A program made the translations under genes and the position numbers. From contig NZ_JAUNUG010000017.1 in NCBI RefSeq assembly GCF_030538285.1, positions 8,054 to 56,595 on the forward strand: a stretch of 48,542 nucleotides of DNA. The letters are read 5' to 3'. The DNA comes from Corynebacterium sp. GTDB lineage: Bacteria > Actinomycetota > Actinomycetes > Mycobacteriales > Mycobacteriaceae. The notes beneath the pieces were generated by a model. The model saw nothing but the letters and a program-made list of their open reading frames with translations. It did no database searches and was not told where the DNA came from. How positions within the stretch are numbered: position 1 is the stretch's first letter; each line of letters begins with the position of its first letter. This document shows positions 1 to 9,081 of this stretch, piece after piece.

Positions 1-126
1 CTCCCCAGTGCAAGATCATCCGCAGAGAGACGATTCACGAGAATGTTGGGATTGTTGCCGACGGCTGATAAGACATTGGTGTCATGCCGCACCCCCAACT
101 CCAGGACGCCGCCGCTATCACCGGCG
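1..126 (-). pseudogene. Orphan toxin-tail remnant (cut by window edge)
   Basis: This stretch matches the extreme 3' end of the Rhs toxin gene at 1711-1836 at a distance of exactly 1710 bp (two 855-bp periods). It matches the second remnant at 856-981 base for base over what is visible. Read on the minus strand it encodes part of the last 54 residues of the toxin tip, but without the upstream catalytic VEVKN region, so it cannot be an active toxin. Its stop codon lies left of the window. Because each such remnant is followed (leftward) by an immunity gene, a third immunity copy probably lies just outside the window; that is inference. Confidence 0.75.
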
Positions 127-138
127 GGAAAAGTACTG

Positions 139-717
139 TCACTGAGATTCCGGCTCCGGCAGCCACATGTTCAATCCCCGCTCTGAGGCGATCTTCAGTA
201 CCCGTTCCCGGCTGAACGAGGTCTTCGCATACGGGCGGGTGATGAAAGGTGCAACGCTATCCCACTGCTCCTGTGTGAAAAGACGGGCCGCTTCAGTGTT
301 AAGCAAAGTTTGAGCGTGGGCATCCATGTACGGGAACAGATCCACCAGATCAGCCACCCGCTTTTTACTCGTCCCCACAACAATCCTCAACCAGGAGACC
401 AGAGCGGCCGAACCATTCCTATCGTCTGGGACTTCACGCAACGCCGCTGTCATCTGCTCCCACATGTCCCGATGATGCGGTTTGATGTGCTCCCGCAGCC
501 CCCACCCGAAATCCGAGATCGCGTACGGGCAGTCCCGTAGAGCACGGACTACCGCCGCCGCCTCTGAAAGATAGGCACGAACCAACTCATCCGAGACCGA
601 GTCATAGCGACGAGGCAGCGGGGCGGGTAGTCCCGCTTCCACCAGAGCCCGATTCACTCTTTCGGCAATGAGCCTTAACTCCTCGTTGTCCCGCTGAATA
701 GCAGAATAATCTTCCAT
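139..717 (-). CDS. Rhs-toxin immunity protein, copy 1
   Basis: The product is a 192-aa soluble, acidic, probably helical protein with no signal peptide. I chose ATG 717 (protein starts MEDYSAIQ) because AGGAGG sits 9 nt upstream; the frame stays open further but with no ribosome site. It lies directly downstream of a polymorphic Rhs toxin and is duplicated, the classic position of a cognate immunity protein that would neutralise the nuclease tip in the producer. I do not recognise the family by motif. Residues 1 to about 107 are identical to copy 2; the C-terminal part differs in clusters (AHAQT versus GEAQR, KTSFSR versus REAFGW). The immunity role is inferred from position and duplication. 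Confidence 0.75.
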   Translation of the reverse strand: MEDYSAIQRDNEELRLIAERVNRALVEAGLPAPLPRRYDSVSDELVRAYLSEAAAVVRALRDCPYAISDFGWGLREHIKPHHRDMWEQMTAALREVPDDRNGSAALVSWLRIVVGTSKKRVADLVDLFPYMDAHAQTLLNTEAARLFTQEQWDSVAPFITRPYAKTSFSRERVLKIASERGLNMWLPEPESQ

Positions 718-812
718 ACCTGAATTCCTCCTAAATGAGTTTATTGATCCGACTGCGCAACAGAGCACATGGGCAGCGCACCGCCGCTTTGATGAGAGGC
801 GTTGTCGGCCTG

Positions 813-981
813 CTAGACGAAGAACTTCACCGTGTCACTGTCAATGAGATGTTGTCTCCCCAGTGCAAGATCATCCGCAGAGAGACGATTCACGAGAATG
901 TTGGGATTGTTGCCGACGGCTGATAAGACATTGGTGTCATGCCGCACCCCCAACTCCAGGACGCCGCCGCTATCACCGGCG
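813..981 (-). pseudogene. Toxin-tail remnant 2
   Basis: On the minus strand this encodes a variant of the toxin's last 54 residues, ending in the same SDTVKFFV and stop, 96 nt upstream of immunity copy 1. It has substitutions relative to the live toxin tail (GDSGG for GDRGG, ELGVRHD for ELWVRHD, SAVGNN for STVADN). It has no start codon with a ribosome site and lacks the catalytic motif. It is identical to the remnant at 1-126 and different from the live tail, so the two remnants are more closely related to each other than to the intact gene. Confidence 0.8.
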
Positions 982-1836
982 GGAAAAGTACTGTCACTGA
1001 GATTCCTGCCCCGGCAGCCACATGTTCAATCCCCGCTCTGAGGCGATCTTCAGCACCCGTTCCCAGCCGAACGCCTCCCTCGCATACGGGTCGGTAATCA
1101 AAGGCGCAACGCTATCCCACTGCTCCTGTGTGAAAAGACGGGCCGCTTCAGGGTTGAGCAATCTCTGAGCTTCTCCATCCATGTACGGGAACAAGTCCAC
1201 CAGATCAGCCACCCGCTTTTTACTCGTCCCCACAACAACCTTCAGCCAGGAGACCAGAGCGGCCGAACCATTCCTATCGTCTGGGACTTCACGCAACGCC
1301 GCTGTCATCTGCTCCCACATGTCCCGATGATGCGGTTTGATGTGCTCCCGCAGCCCCCACCCGAAATCCGAGATCGCGTACGGGCAGTCCCGTAGAGCAC
1401 GGACTACCGCCGCCGCCTCTGAAAGATAGGCACGAACCAACTCATCCGAGACCGAGTCATAGCGACGAGGCAGCGGGGCGGGTAGTCCCGCTTCCACCAG
1501 AGCCCGATTCACTCTTTCGGCAATGAGCCTTAACTCCTCGTTGTCCCGCTGAATAGCAGAATAATCTTCCATACCTGAATTCCTCCTAAATGAGTTTATT
1601 GATCCGACTGCGCAACAGAGCACATGGGCAGCGCACCGCCGCTTTGATGAGAGGCGTTGTCGGCCTGCTAGACGAAGAACTTCACCGTGTCACTGTCAAT
1701 GAGATGTTGTCTCCCCAGTGCAAGATCATCCGCAGAGAGACGATTCACGAGAATGTTGGGATTGTCTGCGACGGTTGATAAGACATTGGTGTCATGCCGT
1801 ACCCACAACTCCAGGACGCCGCCGCGATCACCGGCG
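982..1836. repeat. 855-bp tandem unit B (immunity copy 2 + live toxin tail)
   Basis: The second unit of the array. Its tail part (1668-1836) is the true 3' end of the Rhs toxin gene rather than a remnant. Homology to unit A ends at about 1836, inside the toxin tip and downstream of its predicted catalytic residues. Recombination between tails would therefore exchange or duplicate immunity genes without disturbing the active site. Confidence 0.85.
994..1572 (-). CDS. Rhs-toxin immunity protein, copy 2
   Basis: A 192-aa protein starting at ATG 1572 with AGGAGG 9 nt upstream, 95 nt downstream of the toxin stop codon. It is the copy adjacent to the live toxin and so the likeliest cognate immunity. 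The first ~107 residues equal copy 1; then come K-V for R-I, GEAQR for AHAQT, L-I-T-D for F-I-T-R, REAFGW for KTSFSR, and GQ for EP near the end. Most amino-acid differences fall in the last third, consistent with diversification of a toxin-binding surface. No known domain is recognised from sequence alone. Confidence 0.78.
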   Translation of the reverse strand: MEDYSAIQRDNEELRLIAERVNRALVEAGLPAPLPRRYDSVSDELVRAYLSEAAAVVRALRDCPYAISDFGWGLREHIKPHHRDMWEQMTAALREVPDDRNGSAALVSWLKVVVGTSKKRVADLVDLFPYMDGEAQRLLNPEAARLFTQEQWDSVAPLITDPYAREAFGWERVLKIASERGLNMWLPGQESQ

Positions 1837-2148
1837 TATGCGACAGCATCTTTGAGCTGCTGGGTATTGGCAAGATTCTTGACGTTCTTGACCTCTACCA
1901 GGTTCGCCTTGTAAGAACCGTCGGAGATCCGCAGTCCGTGGAGACCATCGTAATTGAGCCTTCTCCCGATCCCGTTCCGCCGCCCCAAGTCCCGCAGCTT
2001 TATATCAGTTGCCACCTCACCGATCTTGCCCTGGTTGAGAATATTCTTGACCCAATGCGGGGCATTAAGCGGGTACTGATACAACCCGAACTCGTCATAC
2101 CAGGTGACTGGACTAGTCACATACGCCTGCGCTGAGGCCAAGTTGGCA
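1668..2148 (-). other. C-terminal toxin tip, Tox-REase-7-like nuclease
   Basis: This is the variable tip after the Rhs DPMG motif. The sequence shows GEVATDIKLRDLG, then DGLHG, then LVEVKNVKNL, then TQQLKDAVAYA and LELWVRHDT. That arrangement (E, D, then E-x-K in a strand, followed by a Q-L-x-D helix) matches what I know of the restriction-endonuclease-like Rhs tip family Tox-REase-7 (PF15649). The predicted activity is metal-dependent nucleic-acid cleavage in target cells. It lies in the second frame, downstream of the frameshift. The assignment is by motif memory and would need a profile search. Confidence 0.65.
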
Positions 2149-5100
2149 CTGGCCCCCATGGGGTCCTGAGCTCCATACACCCCCAGGTGCGGGCTGTAGT
2201 ACCGGAAACGGTTGTACGCCCATCCGGACTCCTCATCCAGGTACTGTCCACGGAACAGCCAGGGGCACCGCGCCGTGCCCTGCCAGGCCCGACGTCCGAA
2301 AGCACTGTGCCGGGATACCCCGACAAGCTCACCGGTGCCAGGATCGAGCAGTTCCTGCGGGGCACCCGCAAGATCCGTGACCACCACATGGGATGCAATC
2401 GTGCCCACCCCACCGGAACCAGCCGAAGTCATGTCGATCTGCGCCGTAAGGTCCGTGGTGGCCGGATCCCGCACCCATACCAGGGAATCACCTACCTGGC
2501 CATCCTCGCCTACAGTCACCTGCTCGGCCACCAAATCGTTACCATGATGAAGGAACACTTTCCGCGACATAACTCGCCCGGTCGCCTGGTCAATCATCTC
2601 CTTGGCGACACGTCGTCCCAGGCCGTCATACAAGTAGCGCCATCCCCTGCCGGGCTCATCCGAAGACTCGAAAACCCACCGGCTGGCCGGTCGCCTCGTA
2701 GTAGAACTTCTGCACCAAGGGAGGCCTAGACACCCGACGGGTACGAGTCGTGGTGACACGCCCGGCGTCGTCATAGCTCACCGAGGTCCGGCCCACTCTG
2801 ACCGGCATGGTGCCACCGAATTCCGTGTTCTCTCCCGCCTTGACCCGCACGCCGGCTGCGGAATAGCGGAACTCTTCCAACGCGCTGTCCGCCTCCGGTG
2901 TATCCCCGAAGCCGTGCATCTGGTTCGCGGTGATCCGTCCCAGGTTGTCGTGCTCCAGGTGGCGCGTTCCCCGGAGGCGGTCGTCGATCTGCTCCAGAAC
3001 ATTGTCGGCCCGCCACCCGTACAGACGGCTCACCAAATCCTCGGTGCCGGCCGCACGCGGCGTCCGAGTGCACAGCGTGTCCGAAACGACGCGCCCCCTT
3101 TGATCATGCTCGAAATGGCGGGCCACATTGCCCGTCGACCAGGTGTTTCGATGTTGTCGGGAATCGACTCCCAACCGGACGTCGAGAACCTCTCGACCAT
3201 CAACATGCACCCGCTGGCCCACGATGCCTCCGGACCCGTCCCGGGTGTAAGTCTCCAGGTACTCCGTATCATCGGGGAACACCATTGCCTGGGTCGACGA
3301 TCCTACGGAGGAATCGACACCCTCCCGCGTGGTGAACGATTCCCCGGAGCTCAGAGTCACCGTCTCCCCGGTCCTCCGCCCGAAGGAGTCGAGCAGAAAT
3401 TCCACTGAGGCGGACTTGTTGACCACTGAAAGCAACCGGCCCAGAGAGTCCCTGCGATAATGCACGGTATCGAAGGCTGTCTCGACCCGCGTGAGGTGGC
3501 CGTCGGCGTCATAATAACGGGTCGCGGAGCCTGCGGCGTCCTGTTCCACCGACCACCAGCCGTCTGGGTCGATGTCGAACTCGGAAATGAAGCCGTTGAA
3601 ATCGGTTTCCCTGATCACTTCCCCGTCGCGGTTGCGCTCGTAGGTCCAGGTCCTGCCGTCAGCATTGGTCACACAGGTCAGTTCCATCTGAGTGTTGTAC
3701 TCGAAGGTGGTGATCCCACCTGCCACATCCTCCACCGCGCGTGCCTTGTCAAAGACGGTGAACTGTGTCCGGGTGACTCGTCCCAGTTCATCCACCCTCT
3801 CCACGGCGTTACCTTCACCGTCGTAGACGACGGTAGCGCTGGTCCCGTCGGGGTGGGTGATCTGATAGGGCCAGCCCTCCGGGGTGTAGTCGATGCGGGT
3901 ACAAGATCCGTCGGGTTCCATCACCTCGACAGGGAGCCCGTGCACGTTTCTCGTGTAGCTGGTGCGCCGACCGGCGGCATCGGTAACCGCGAGGATACGT
4001 CCTGCATCATCGCACTCGATGTGGACGACGCTCCCGTCAGGTTCGGTCACCGCCGTCGTCACTGCACCGCTGCTCCGCCACTCGACGTCGAAAAGCCGGG
4101 TGGCGCCGTCCGGCGCGGTCATGGACGTCACCAGACCTGCCGCGTCGACAGTGAACAGGGATTCCTGCCCGTCTCGCCCGATCACGCGGGAAGGGTTGCC
4201 CCAGGCGCCGGGCTCAATGACGATGTCGCTGCCGTCCGAGTATTCCTCTCGGATAACCAGCCCTTCATCATTTATGTGCGTTCTTCGCCACGAACCGGTT
4301 GGCCCCAGGTCACACACGATGTCGTGCCACTGGTTGTACTCGCGATCGAGAGCAGCTCCCCGGGGGGTGATCACGCGCCACACGTCACCGTTGGCTGTCG
4401 CGCGGTACACAGTGGGGCGCAGCTGACCCAACATGGAGTCAAACAGCCATTCCTCGGGGACCTGGTGATGGTCCTCGGACCGCGCCCCGTCACGCCCCCG
4501 TCCTGTGAGGCCGGCCGCGCGCAGACCGCCTGCCCGGAGCGCCTGGACCAGGGGGAGGCCCTCCAGCCTCTCGAGATAGTCCTCCACGACGCTGTCGCCG
4601 AGGTCGAGCGGGTCACCCCGGAACTGACCGACCGCTTCAATGGCGACGCACAAGGTGCCAGCGACCGGAGCATCATCTCCATCGTCGGGCAGCCACACCA
4701 CGGCATTGGGGAACATTCCCCCTGTACCGACCTGGGACACCACCCGACCTGCGTCATCCAACCGGTAGTGGTAGGACACGCCGTTGCGGTCGGTCCACGT
4801 GCGGAGACGACCCTGTTCATCGTAGATATAGGACAACTGCCCGGCCGCCGAGTTGATCACCCGCAGGAGTTCACCCGCCGGGCCATACTCGTAGCTGATG
4901 AGTCGTTGCGGGCTGTCCCCGGAAGGTGCATCGGTGTGAGATACCCACACCCCGGCCACCCGGGACACGCGCTCGTCCCACGTCAGCGACAGTGTCGTAC
5001 CGTCGGAACGGCGCAGGCGGACCATGTGACCGGTGGACTGGGAGTAGTCGTACTCGATCCAAGCCCCGGTGTGATGGACCTCGGCAGAGATGCCGATTTC

Positions 5101-6651
5101 GATTGCTTCGCCCATCTGCTCCGCGAGCGAACCGGTGCGGATGCCCATTCCCACCCGCGATCCGGTCAGGGCCGGGGAGTCGTCCGCGACCGGGGCGGAT
5201 GGCCGACGTTCGGCAGCCGTCCCGGCGATCGCGAACACCCACGTCAGCCCCTGGCGGATGTCCCTCACGCGGTAGGCTCCATCGGAATAGGACAGCCGCC
5301 ACGGGCGACCGTCGGCAACTACTTCGGTCCCGTCGTGGAGGGTAGCCGGGAATGTGATCACGGCCCCGTCCGGTGCGACCATGAGAACCTCTTCGGGCAG
5401 CACCTCCAGGCGGACGTCCATCCGCGACACCCAGCGCGGACCCAGCGCCCGACCCAGCTGGTGCCCCGAGTTGCAGTTGCGGTCGATCACGAGCGGTAAG
5501 ACACCGTCAATGCGGACATCCTCGACGAAATCGACGATGACCCCAGACGCCATGTCCACCGGTTCCAGACCTTGCACGCATTTGCTTCCCTTGGCCAGTG
5601 CCTTGACCGCTCCTTCCCCGAGACTTTCCGCCCCGGCTCGAACGCGAATTGCTGTGTCCGAGAATCTGGTGGACATCTTCGCAGCCATCGGGCCCAACTT
5701 GCCGAGTTTCGCTAGTTTCGCCAACCCACCCACGGCACCACAAGTGACCAGATCGAAGAGGAACTCCCCCCAGGACACCTCGCCGCAAGCAGCCAGCAAT
5801 CCCTTCAGTCCGACTCCCACCCCGATGAAGATCGCCCCCAACACCTGCAGTCCCGGGATAAACAACATGATCGAACCGATGATCTGCAACGCATCGGAGA
5901 TGATCTTCAGCAGCTCGGCATGCTCACCCACCCAGTCCTTGATGTCCTGCCACAACGCGGCCAGGCCCTCCGGGTTCTCCTCGAAGCGCTTGCGTGCCTG
6001 CGCCTGTACCACCGCCACCTGCGCGGTGACAGCCGCCCCCAGCTCCGCCTTGATCCCCTGCGAGGAGGCGATATCCCCCTCCCATACAGCCACCGCCGCG
6101 CTATGGCGGGCCTGGGCCGCCACGAACGCGGACTGCGCTGCGGCCGCATCAGCCTGCGCGGTGGCCGCCGCCGCCGCGGTCGCCGCATTCACACCCGGAA
6201 TAAGCGAGGTGGCTACCGCCGACGCCGTCGCCGCCTGCGCCGTCACCGCCGCCCGGGCAGCATTGAACTCTGCGGTGTTGTACCCCGCCACCGCGGCCTG
6301 GACCTCCGCGTGATCAATCACCGCCTTGAGCACCAAGGTCTCCATGAGCCCCAGTGCCTCCACGAGAGCTACCTGGTAGCGGCCAATCGCCTCACCGACG
6401 CCGGAGTGCGCCTGACCGGTGATATCCAGATGCGACGGGAACTGGGCGTGGACCAACTCCCGGTAACGATCACCCTCGGTGCCGATGAACCCACCATCGT
6501 TGATACCGCGCATCGCCGCAGCAGCCGTCAAGGCCTGCTCACCAAAGGCCACCCACCGGGCAGACGCGATACCAACCTCGCCGGGGTTACCACCGACGTG
6601 AAACTCCGAGGCCTTGTAATGAGCGAAAGGAAGCAAGGGCATAACCGGCAT
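1668..6651 (-). CDS. T7SS-type Rhs/YD-repeat polymorphic toxin, frameshifted
   Basis: A giant secreted toxin of about 1,660 codons in two frames. Order: WXG100-like helical N-terminus (about 1-110, with an AFGEQAL/W-rich stretch); Ala-rich helical segment (110-215); hydrophobic segments (about 240-300); a DUF6531-type module beginning EPVDMASGVIVD (about 365); YD repeats (YDEQGRL, YDADGHL, YDGLGRR); the Rhs core end YGAQDPMG; then a C-terminal tip of about 160 aa. The first frame ends in a stop at 2656-2658, but Rhs homology (SSDEPGRGW, YLYDGLGRR) resumes in the +1 frame. Removing one T from the GGGTTTT run (plus-strand 2671-2674) restores one continuous protein. Start ATG 6651 has only a weak AAAGG site 12 nt upstream; ATG 6642 is an alternative. 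Position after four WXG100-type genes and eccC suggests ESX export. It may be a pseudogene, slippage-expressed, or a sequencing error. Confidence 0.85.
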
Positions 6652-6708
6652 GACGATCAGGGACCTTTACTGGTAGCGGGGAGGGAAGCGGGCGTCGATT
6701 AGCAGGGT

Positions 6709-6999
6709 CTAGCCCTGGATGGCGGCGGAAGCGCGACCGCGGGTCTCGGCGACCGACGACGTGTTCTCATCAAGAGCTGCGCGGACCTGGCCGAGAATCT
6801 CCTTGATGTTGTTCGCCGCGGAGGACCAGCGGCCGTGGATGCCCTGATACTCCTCCTGCTCAGACCCTTCCCAGGCGGAGGCGAGCTTGCGAATGTCGGA
6901 GTCCATCTCAGAGAGGGTCGACTCGATCTGACTCATGACGGACTGCAGCTCCTGCGAAGAGGCGTCGGCGTCGGAATTGTTATACGCGTACACAGACAT
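6709..6999 (-). CDS. WXG100 family protein (EsxA/EsxB-like)
   Basis: A 96-aa helical protein with the WXG motif in the turn (SAWEGSEQEEYQ, W at about 43) and two flanking amphipathic helices, the standard length and layout for an ESX substrate. The C-terminus lacks an obvious YxxxD/E signal, so it may be the partner lacking the signal. It is 30 nt from the next upstream WXG100 gene, suggesting an obligate heterodimer pair, as in other ESX systems. Start ATG 6999 has AGGA 9 nt upstream. It immediately precedes the Rhs toxin and could help its export (inference). Confidence 0.9.
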   Translation of the reverse strand: MSVYAYNNSDADASSQELQSVMSQIESTLSEMDSDIRKLASAWEGSEQEEYQGIHGRWSSAANNIKEILGQVRAALDENTSSVAETRGRASAAIQG

Positions 7000-7029
7000 G
7001 ATGAATATTCCTGTTCTTTCTTTGGGGCG

Positions 7030-7365
7030 CTACAGAATGGCGCCGTCGTTGAACTGCATACCGGCGAACTTCTGCTGGAGAGCGGACGTCTGCTCCTCCT
7101 CGCCGGCCTGGTAGGCCTTACCGGCCTCGTCGACACGGCCCGTCAACTGCTCTAGGGCCTGATTGACCTTGTCCATGTTCTCCTTCCACGCCTGGGTCAT
7201 GTTGTCCCAGGCAGCAACGGAAGAACCCTTCCAGGACGCCTTCAACGGTTCGATGGCGGACATGAACTTGTCTGACTGCGCCTTCAACGACTCGTGATTG
7301 GCCTGCAGAGAGGACACATGGGAAGAAACTGCTGAATGTTCAACTGAGAGATGCTCGGAAGACAC
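7030..7365 (-). CDS. WXG100 family protein
   Basis: A 111-aa helical hairpin with WXG at the turn (ASWKGSSVAAWDNM). Residues after the second helix include AGKAYQAGEEEQTS, where Y-Q-A-G-E resembles the YxxxE export signal recognised by EccC. This makes it the likely signal-bearing member of the pair with the downstream 96-aa protein. The start is GTG 7365, preceded by AAAGGA 8 nt away. The leader contains the 13-mer CTACCAGTAAAGG, which is repeated just upstream of the Rhs toxin start. Confidence 0.9.
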   Translation of the reverse strand: MSSEHLSVEHSAVSSHVSSLQANHESLKAQSDKFMSAIEPLKASWKGSSVAAWDNMTQAWKENMDKVNQALEQLTGRVDEAGKAYQAGEEEQTSALQQKFAGMQFNDGAIL

Positions 7366-7497
7366 GATTTCAATCCTTTACTGGTAGATGTACGACAATC
7401 GGGGGTTGACAACGTGCACCCCGGATGAGGGGGTTTCATCGCCTGGAGATGACCGACCTCCAGGAACGTCACCGGTGGCACGCCGGTCGGGCAGGGA

Positions 7498-7800
7498 TCA
7501 GGTGGTGGATTCCAGGACCTCCACGATCGCGGTGCGGACCTCGGTGTTGCCTGTCTGGAAGGTCTCCAGCGCCCGTTTCATATCCCGCAGGATGCTGGAC
7601 ATGCTCCCCAACCCGGAGCGGATCTGCTGGTTGAGCTCGTAATAGGCATCCGCTTCCACCGCCACCCACTCCGGGCGCAAAGTTTCCATCTGCAGGTCCA
7701 TCGCCTCGATAGTCTCCGCGATGGAGGTGGCTGTGTCCGAGGCACTGGAATTGGAATCATCAGCGAGAGAATCCGTGAACGCGTACACACCGGCGGACAT
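7498..7800 (-). CDS. WXG100-like small helical protein
   Basis: A 100-aa protein beginning MSAGVYAFTDS, similar in its first residues to the 96-aa WXG100 protein (MSVYAYNNSD). It has a W at the predicted turn (RPEWVAVEADAYYEL) but the G of WXG is replaced (W-V-A). The start ATG overlaps the stop of the upstream gene as TGATG, so the two are translationally coupled. It looks like a second, diverged WXG100 pair with its upstream neighbour. Export by the EccC/EccD machine is inference from location and fold. Confidence 0.8.
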   Translation of the reverse strand: MSAGVYAFTDSLADDSNSSASDTATSIAETIEAMDLQMETLRPEWVAVEADAYYELNQQIRSGLGSMSSILRDMKRALETFQTGNTEVRTAIVEVLESTT

Positions 7801-8129
7801 CAGCCCTGCCCTCCCTCACGCAGGGCAGCAGCAAAGTCGTTGAAGCCCTGCGCACCCTGGGTGTCAAAATCCCCTACCATCTGGGCGATGGCACCGGAGA
7901 CGTCACCGAGGACACCGACGTTGTCGATGAGCGTGCGACGCGACGCCTCCCACTCCTGGAAGAACTCCGACACCGCCTCCCGCATCCGATGCCCATGCAC
8001 ATCATCGACCCCCATGATCGGAGCCACCCCCTGCTCCACGGAATCCAACTCAGTACGCATGGACGTCAATTGAGAGGCCAGTGTCTGCAGCTGCTCAACC
8101 GGCACCTGGATATGGTCACTGAAACTCAC
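7800..8129 (-). CDS. WXG100-related protein, EspC-like layout
   Basis: A 109-aa protein of two predicted helices with FFQEWEASRRTLIDNVGVLG at the centre. This resembles the tail end of the WXG100/ESX-associated families in which the W is followed by a long second helix (LGDVSGAIAQMV). The start is GTG 8129, with AGGAAGG upstream. It is coupled to the following 100-aa gene by a 1-nt overlap and probably forms its heterodimer partner. The exact family is uncertain. Confidence 0.75.
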   Translation of the reverse strand: MSFSDHIQVPVEQLQTLASQLTSMRTELDSVEQGVAPIMGVDDVHGHRMREAVSEFFQEWEASRRTLIDNVGVLGDVSGAIAQMVGDFDTQGAQGFNDFAAALREGGQG

Positions 8130-8168
8130 CGGTACTTCCCTTCCTGCTCATGTAAGCGACGCAATTCA

Positions 8169-8885
8169 TCACCGCACCGACACCAGACCTGCAGAATTTA
8201 CGGCCACCTCACGGCCCTCCGCGCCCTCCGGAGCTTTCGCCCCGATCCGCTCTCCCTGCCCTCCGGGAACCACCCGCACGCTGTTGACCAGGCGGGCGAC
8301 CACCTCGCCGACGATCTCGGCCAACTCCACTGTCGGGGCCGACCCGGAGATGATCAGCGTCCAGGTAGAATCCGGCAGCGGCAGATAGCCCTGGCGGGTG
8401 TACACGGGACGGCGATTGGTCAAGGGTCCGGAGAGTGCCTCCTGGTGTACGCTCAGCCAGGAGTTGCCCTCAGGAGTGCGCTTGATCTGCGGGTCCAGGT
8501 GGGCGAAAGCGTGCTGCGCGGGGGCCAGGCTGGCCCGGCGCGGCGCGGAGTCCTCCCACCTCAGTAAAAGGGTGGCGGCGGATACGGTGCCGTCGTCGAG
8601 AAGCCCGGGGAGGACGAGGGTGAGCAGCACCCCGGCGTCCTGGGCGGCGGTCACGGTGTGGGTGAGCTGCTCGCGGATGAGGCGTTTCTCGGCCGCGCGG
8701 AGACGGTGGCCGGGAAGATAATCCTCCGCGATGCGCTCCGCCTGCGACCGCCAGGTGGCGGGATGGGTGTCCAGGAGGATCCACGTGGAGGGCAGCTGCA
8801 CCCTCCACAGGAGATCCGGCCGTGGGGCGGCAGGGTGGAACTCCAGCAGGGGGACATCGGCTGCGAGGTCGTGATCGGCACTCAC
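8169..8885 (-). CDS. Unknown protein of the ESX locus
   Basis: A 238-aa soluble protein that I do not recognise. I chose GTG 8885 because AAGGAG lies 8 nt upstream; a longer version from TTG 8921 has no ribosome site. It contains an N-terminal segment LLEFHPAAPRPDLLWRVQLP, a helical middle rich in Arg and Gln (YLPGHRLRAAEKRLIREQL), and a C-terminal alpha/beta portion (STWTLIISGSAPTVELAEIV). There is no signal peptide or membrane segment, so it is probably cytosolic. It is first in the WXG100/toxin transcript, 39 nt before the next gene, so a chaperone or targeting role for the substrates is a reasonable guess only. Confidence 0.7.
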   Translation of the reverse strand: MSADHDLAADVPLLEFHPAAPRPDLLWRVQLPSTWILLDTHPATWRSQAERIAEDYLPGHRLRAAEKRLIREQLTHTVTAAQDAGVLLTLVLPGLLDDGTVSAATLLLRWEDSAPRRASLAPAQHAFAHLDPQIKRTPEGNSWLSVHQEALSGPLTNRRPVYTRQGYLPLPDSTWTLIISGSAPTVELAEIVGEVVARLVNSVRVVPGGQGERIGAKAPEGAEGREVAVNSAGLVSVR

Positions 8886-9008
8886 GCAGGGCGCTCCTTG
8901 TGGTCCAGGTGACGTTGACAATGGCTCACCCGGCAGAATGCCCCAATCCGCGCATCGTGTCAGTTCGAAAACACCGATTCACAGAGTTGACCTGCGAAAT
9001 CTCAACTA

Positions 9009-9037
9009 TCCATATGGCGCAGGCAGGATTGTCTCAA
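9009..9037 (-). promoter_or_regulatory. Predicted promoter of the WXG100/toxin operon
   Basis: On the minus strand a -35 TTGAGA (9037-9032) and a -10 TATGGA (9014-9009) are separated by exactly 17 bp. They sit in the gap between eccC and the 238-aa gene and read toward the WXG100 genes. The octamer AGTTGAGA recurs three times here (plus strand TCTCAACT at 9000, 9032 and 9042), one copy forming the -35 element. The others could be operator half-sites. Confidence 0.5.
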
Positions 9038-9081
9038 CTTATCTCAACTTTCCCCGGGAACCCCTCCCGCGGGAACTGCTT

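Larger units (their letters stand above)
127..981. repeat. 855-bp tandem unit A (immunity copy 1 + toxin tail)
   Basis: Unit A spans immunity copy 1 and the toxin-tail remnant beside it. Every matched landmark (the immunity start codon, the CTCCCCAGTG block, the end of tail homology) lies exactly 855 bp from its counterpart in the next unit. From about 400 to 981 it is virtually identical to the neighbouring unit, while roughly 150-395 is diverged. Homology to the toxin gene stops abruptly after CCGGCG near 981, which marks the recombination joint. Confidence 0.85.

Noticed and set aside
1-1836. CRISPR-like or insertion-sequence repeat
   Set aside because: The repeat is 855 bp, codes for an immunity protein and a toxin tail, and has no transposase, terminal inverted repeats or spacers.
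2656-2680. Programmed -1 ribosomal frameshift at GGGTTTT in the Rhs gene
   Set aside because: The toxin part is in the +1 frame relative to the core, not -1, so a standard slippery-site mechanism gives the wrong frame; indel or slippage fits better.
3460-5499. Long plus-strand open frame opposite the Rhs gene
   Set aside because: It is a codon-bias shadow of the Rhs coding strand; no ribosome site or recognisable motif.
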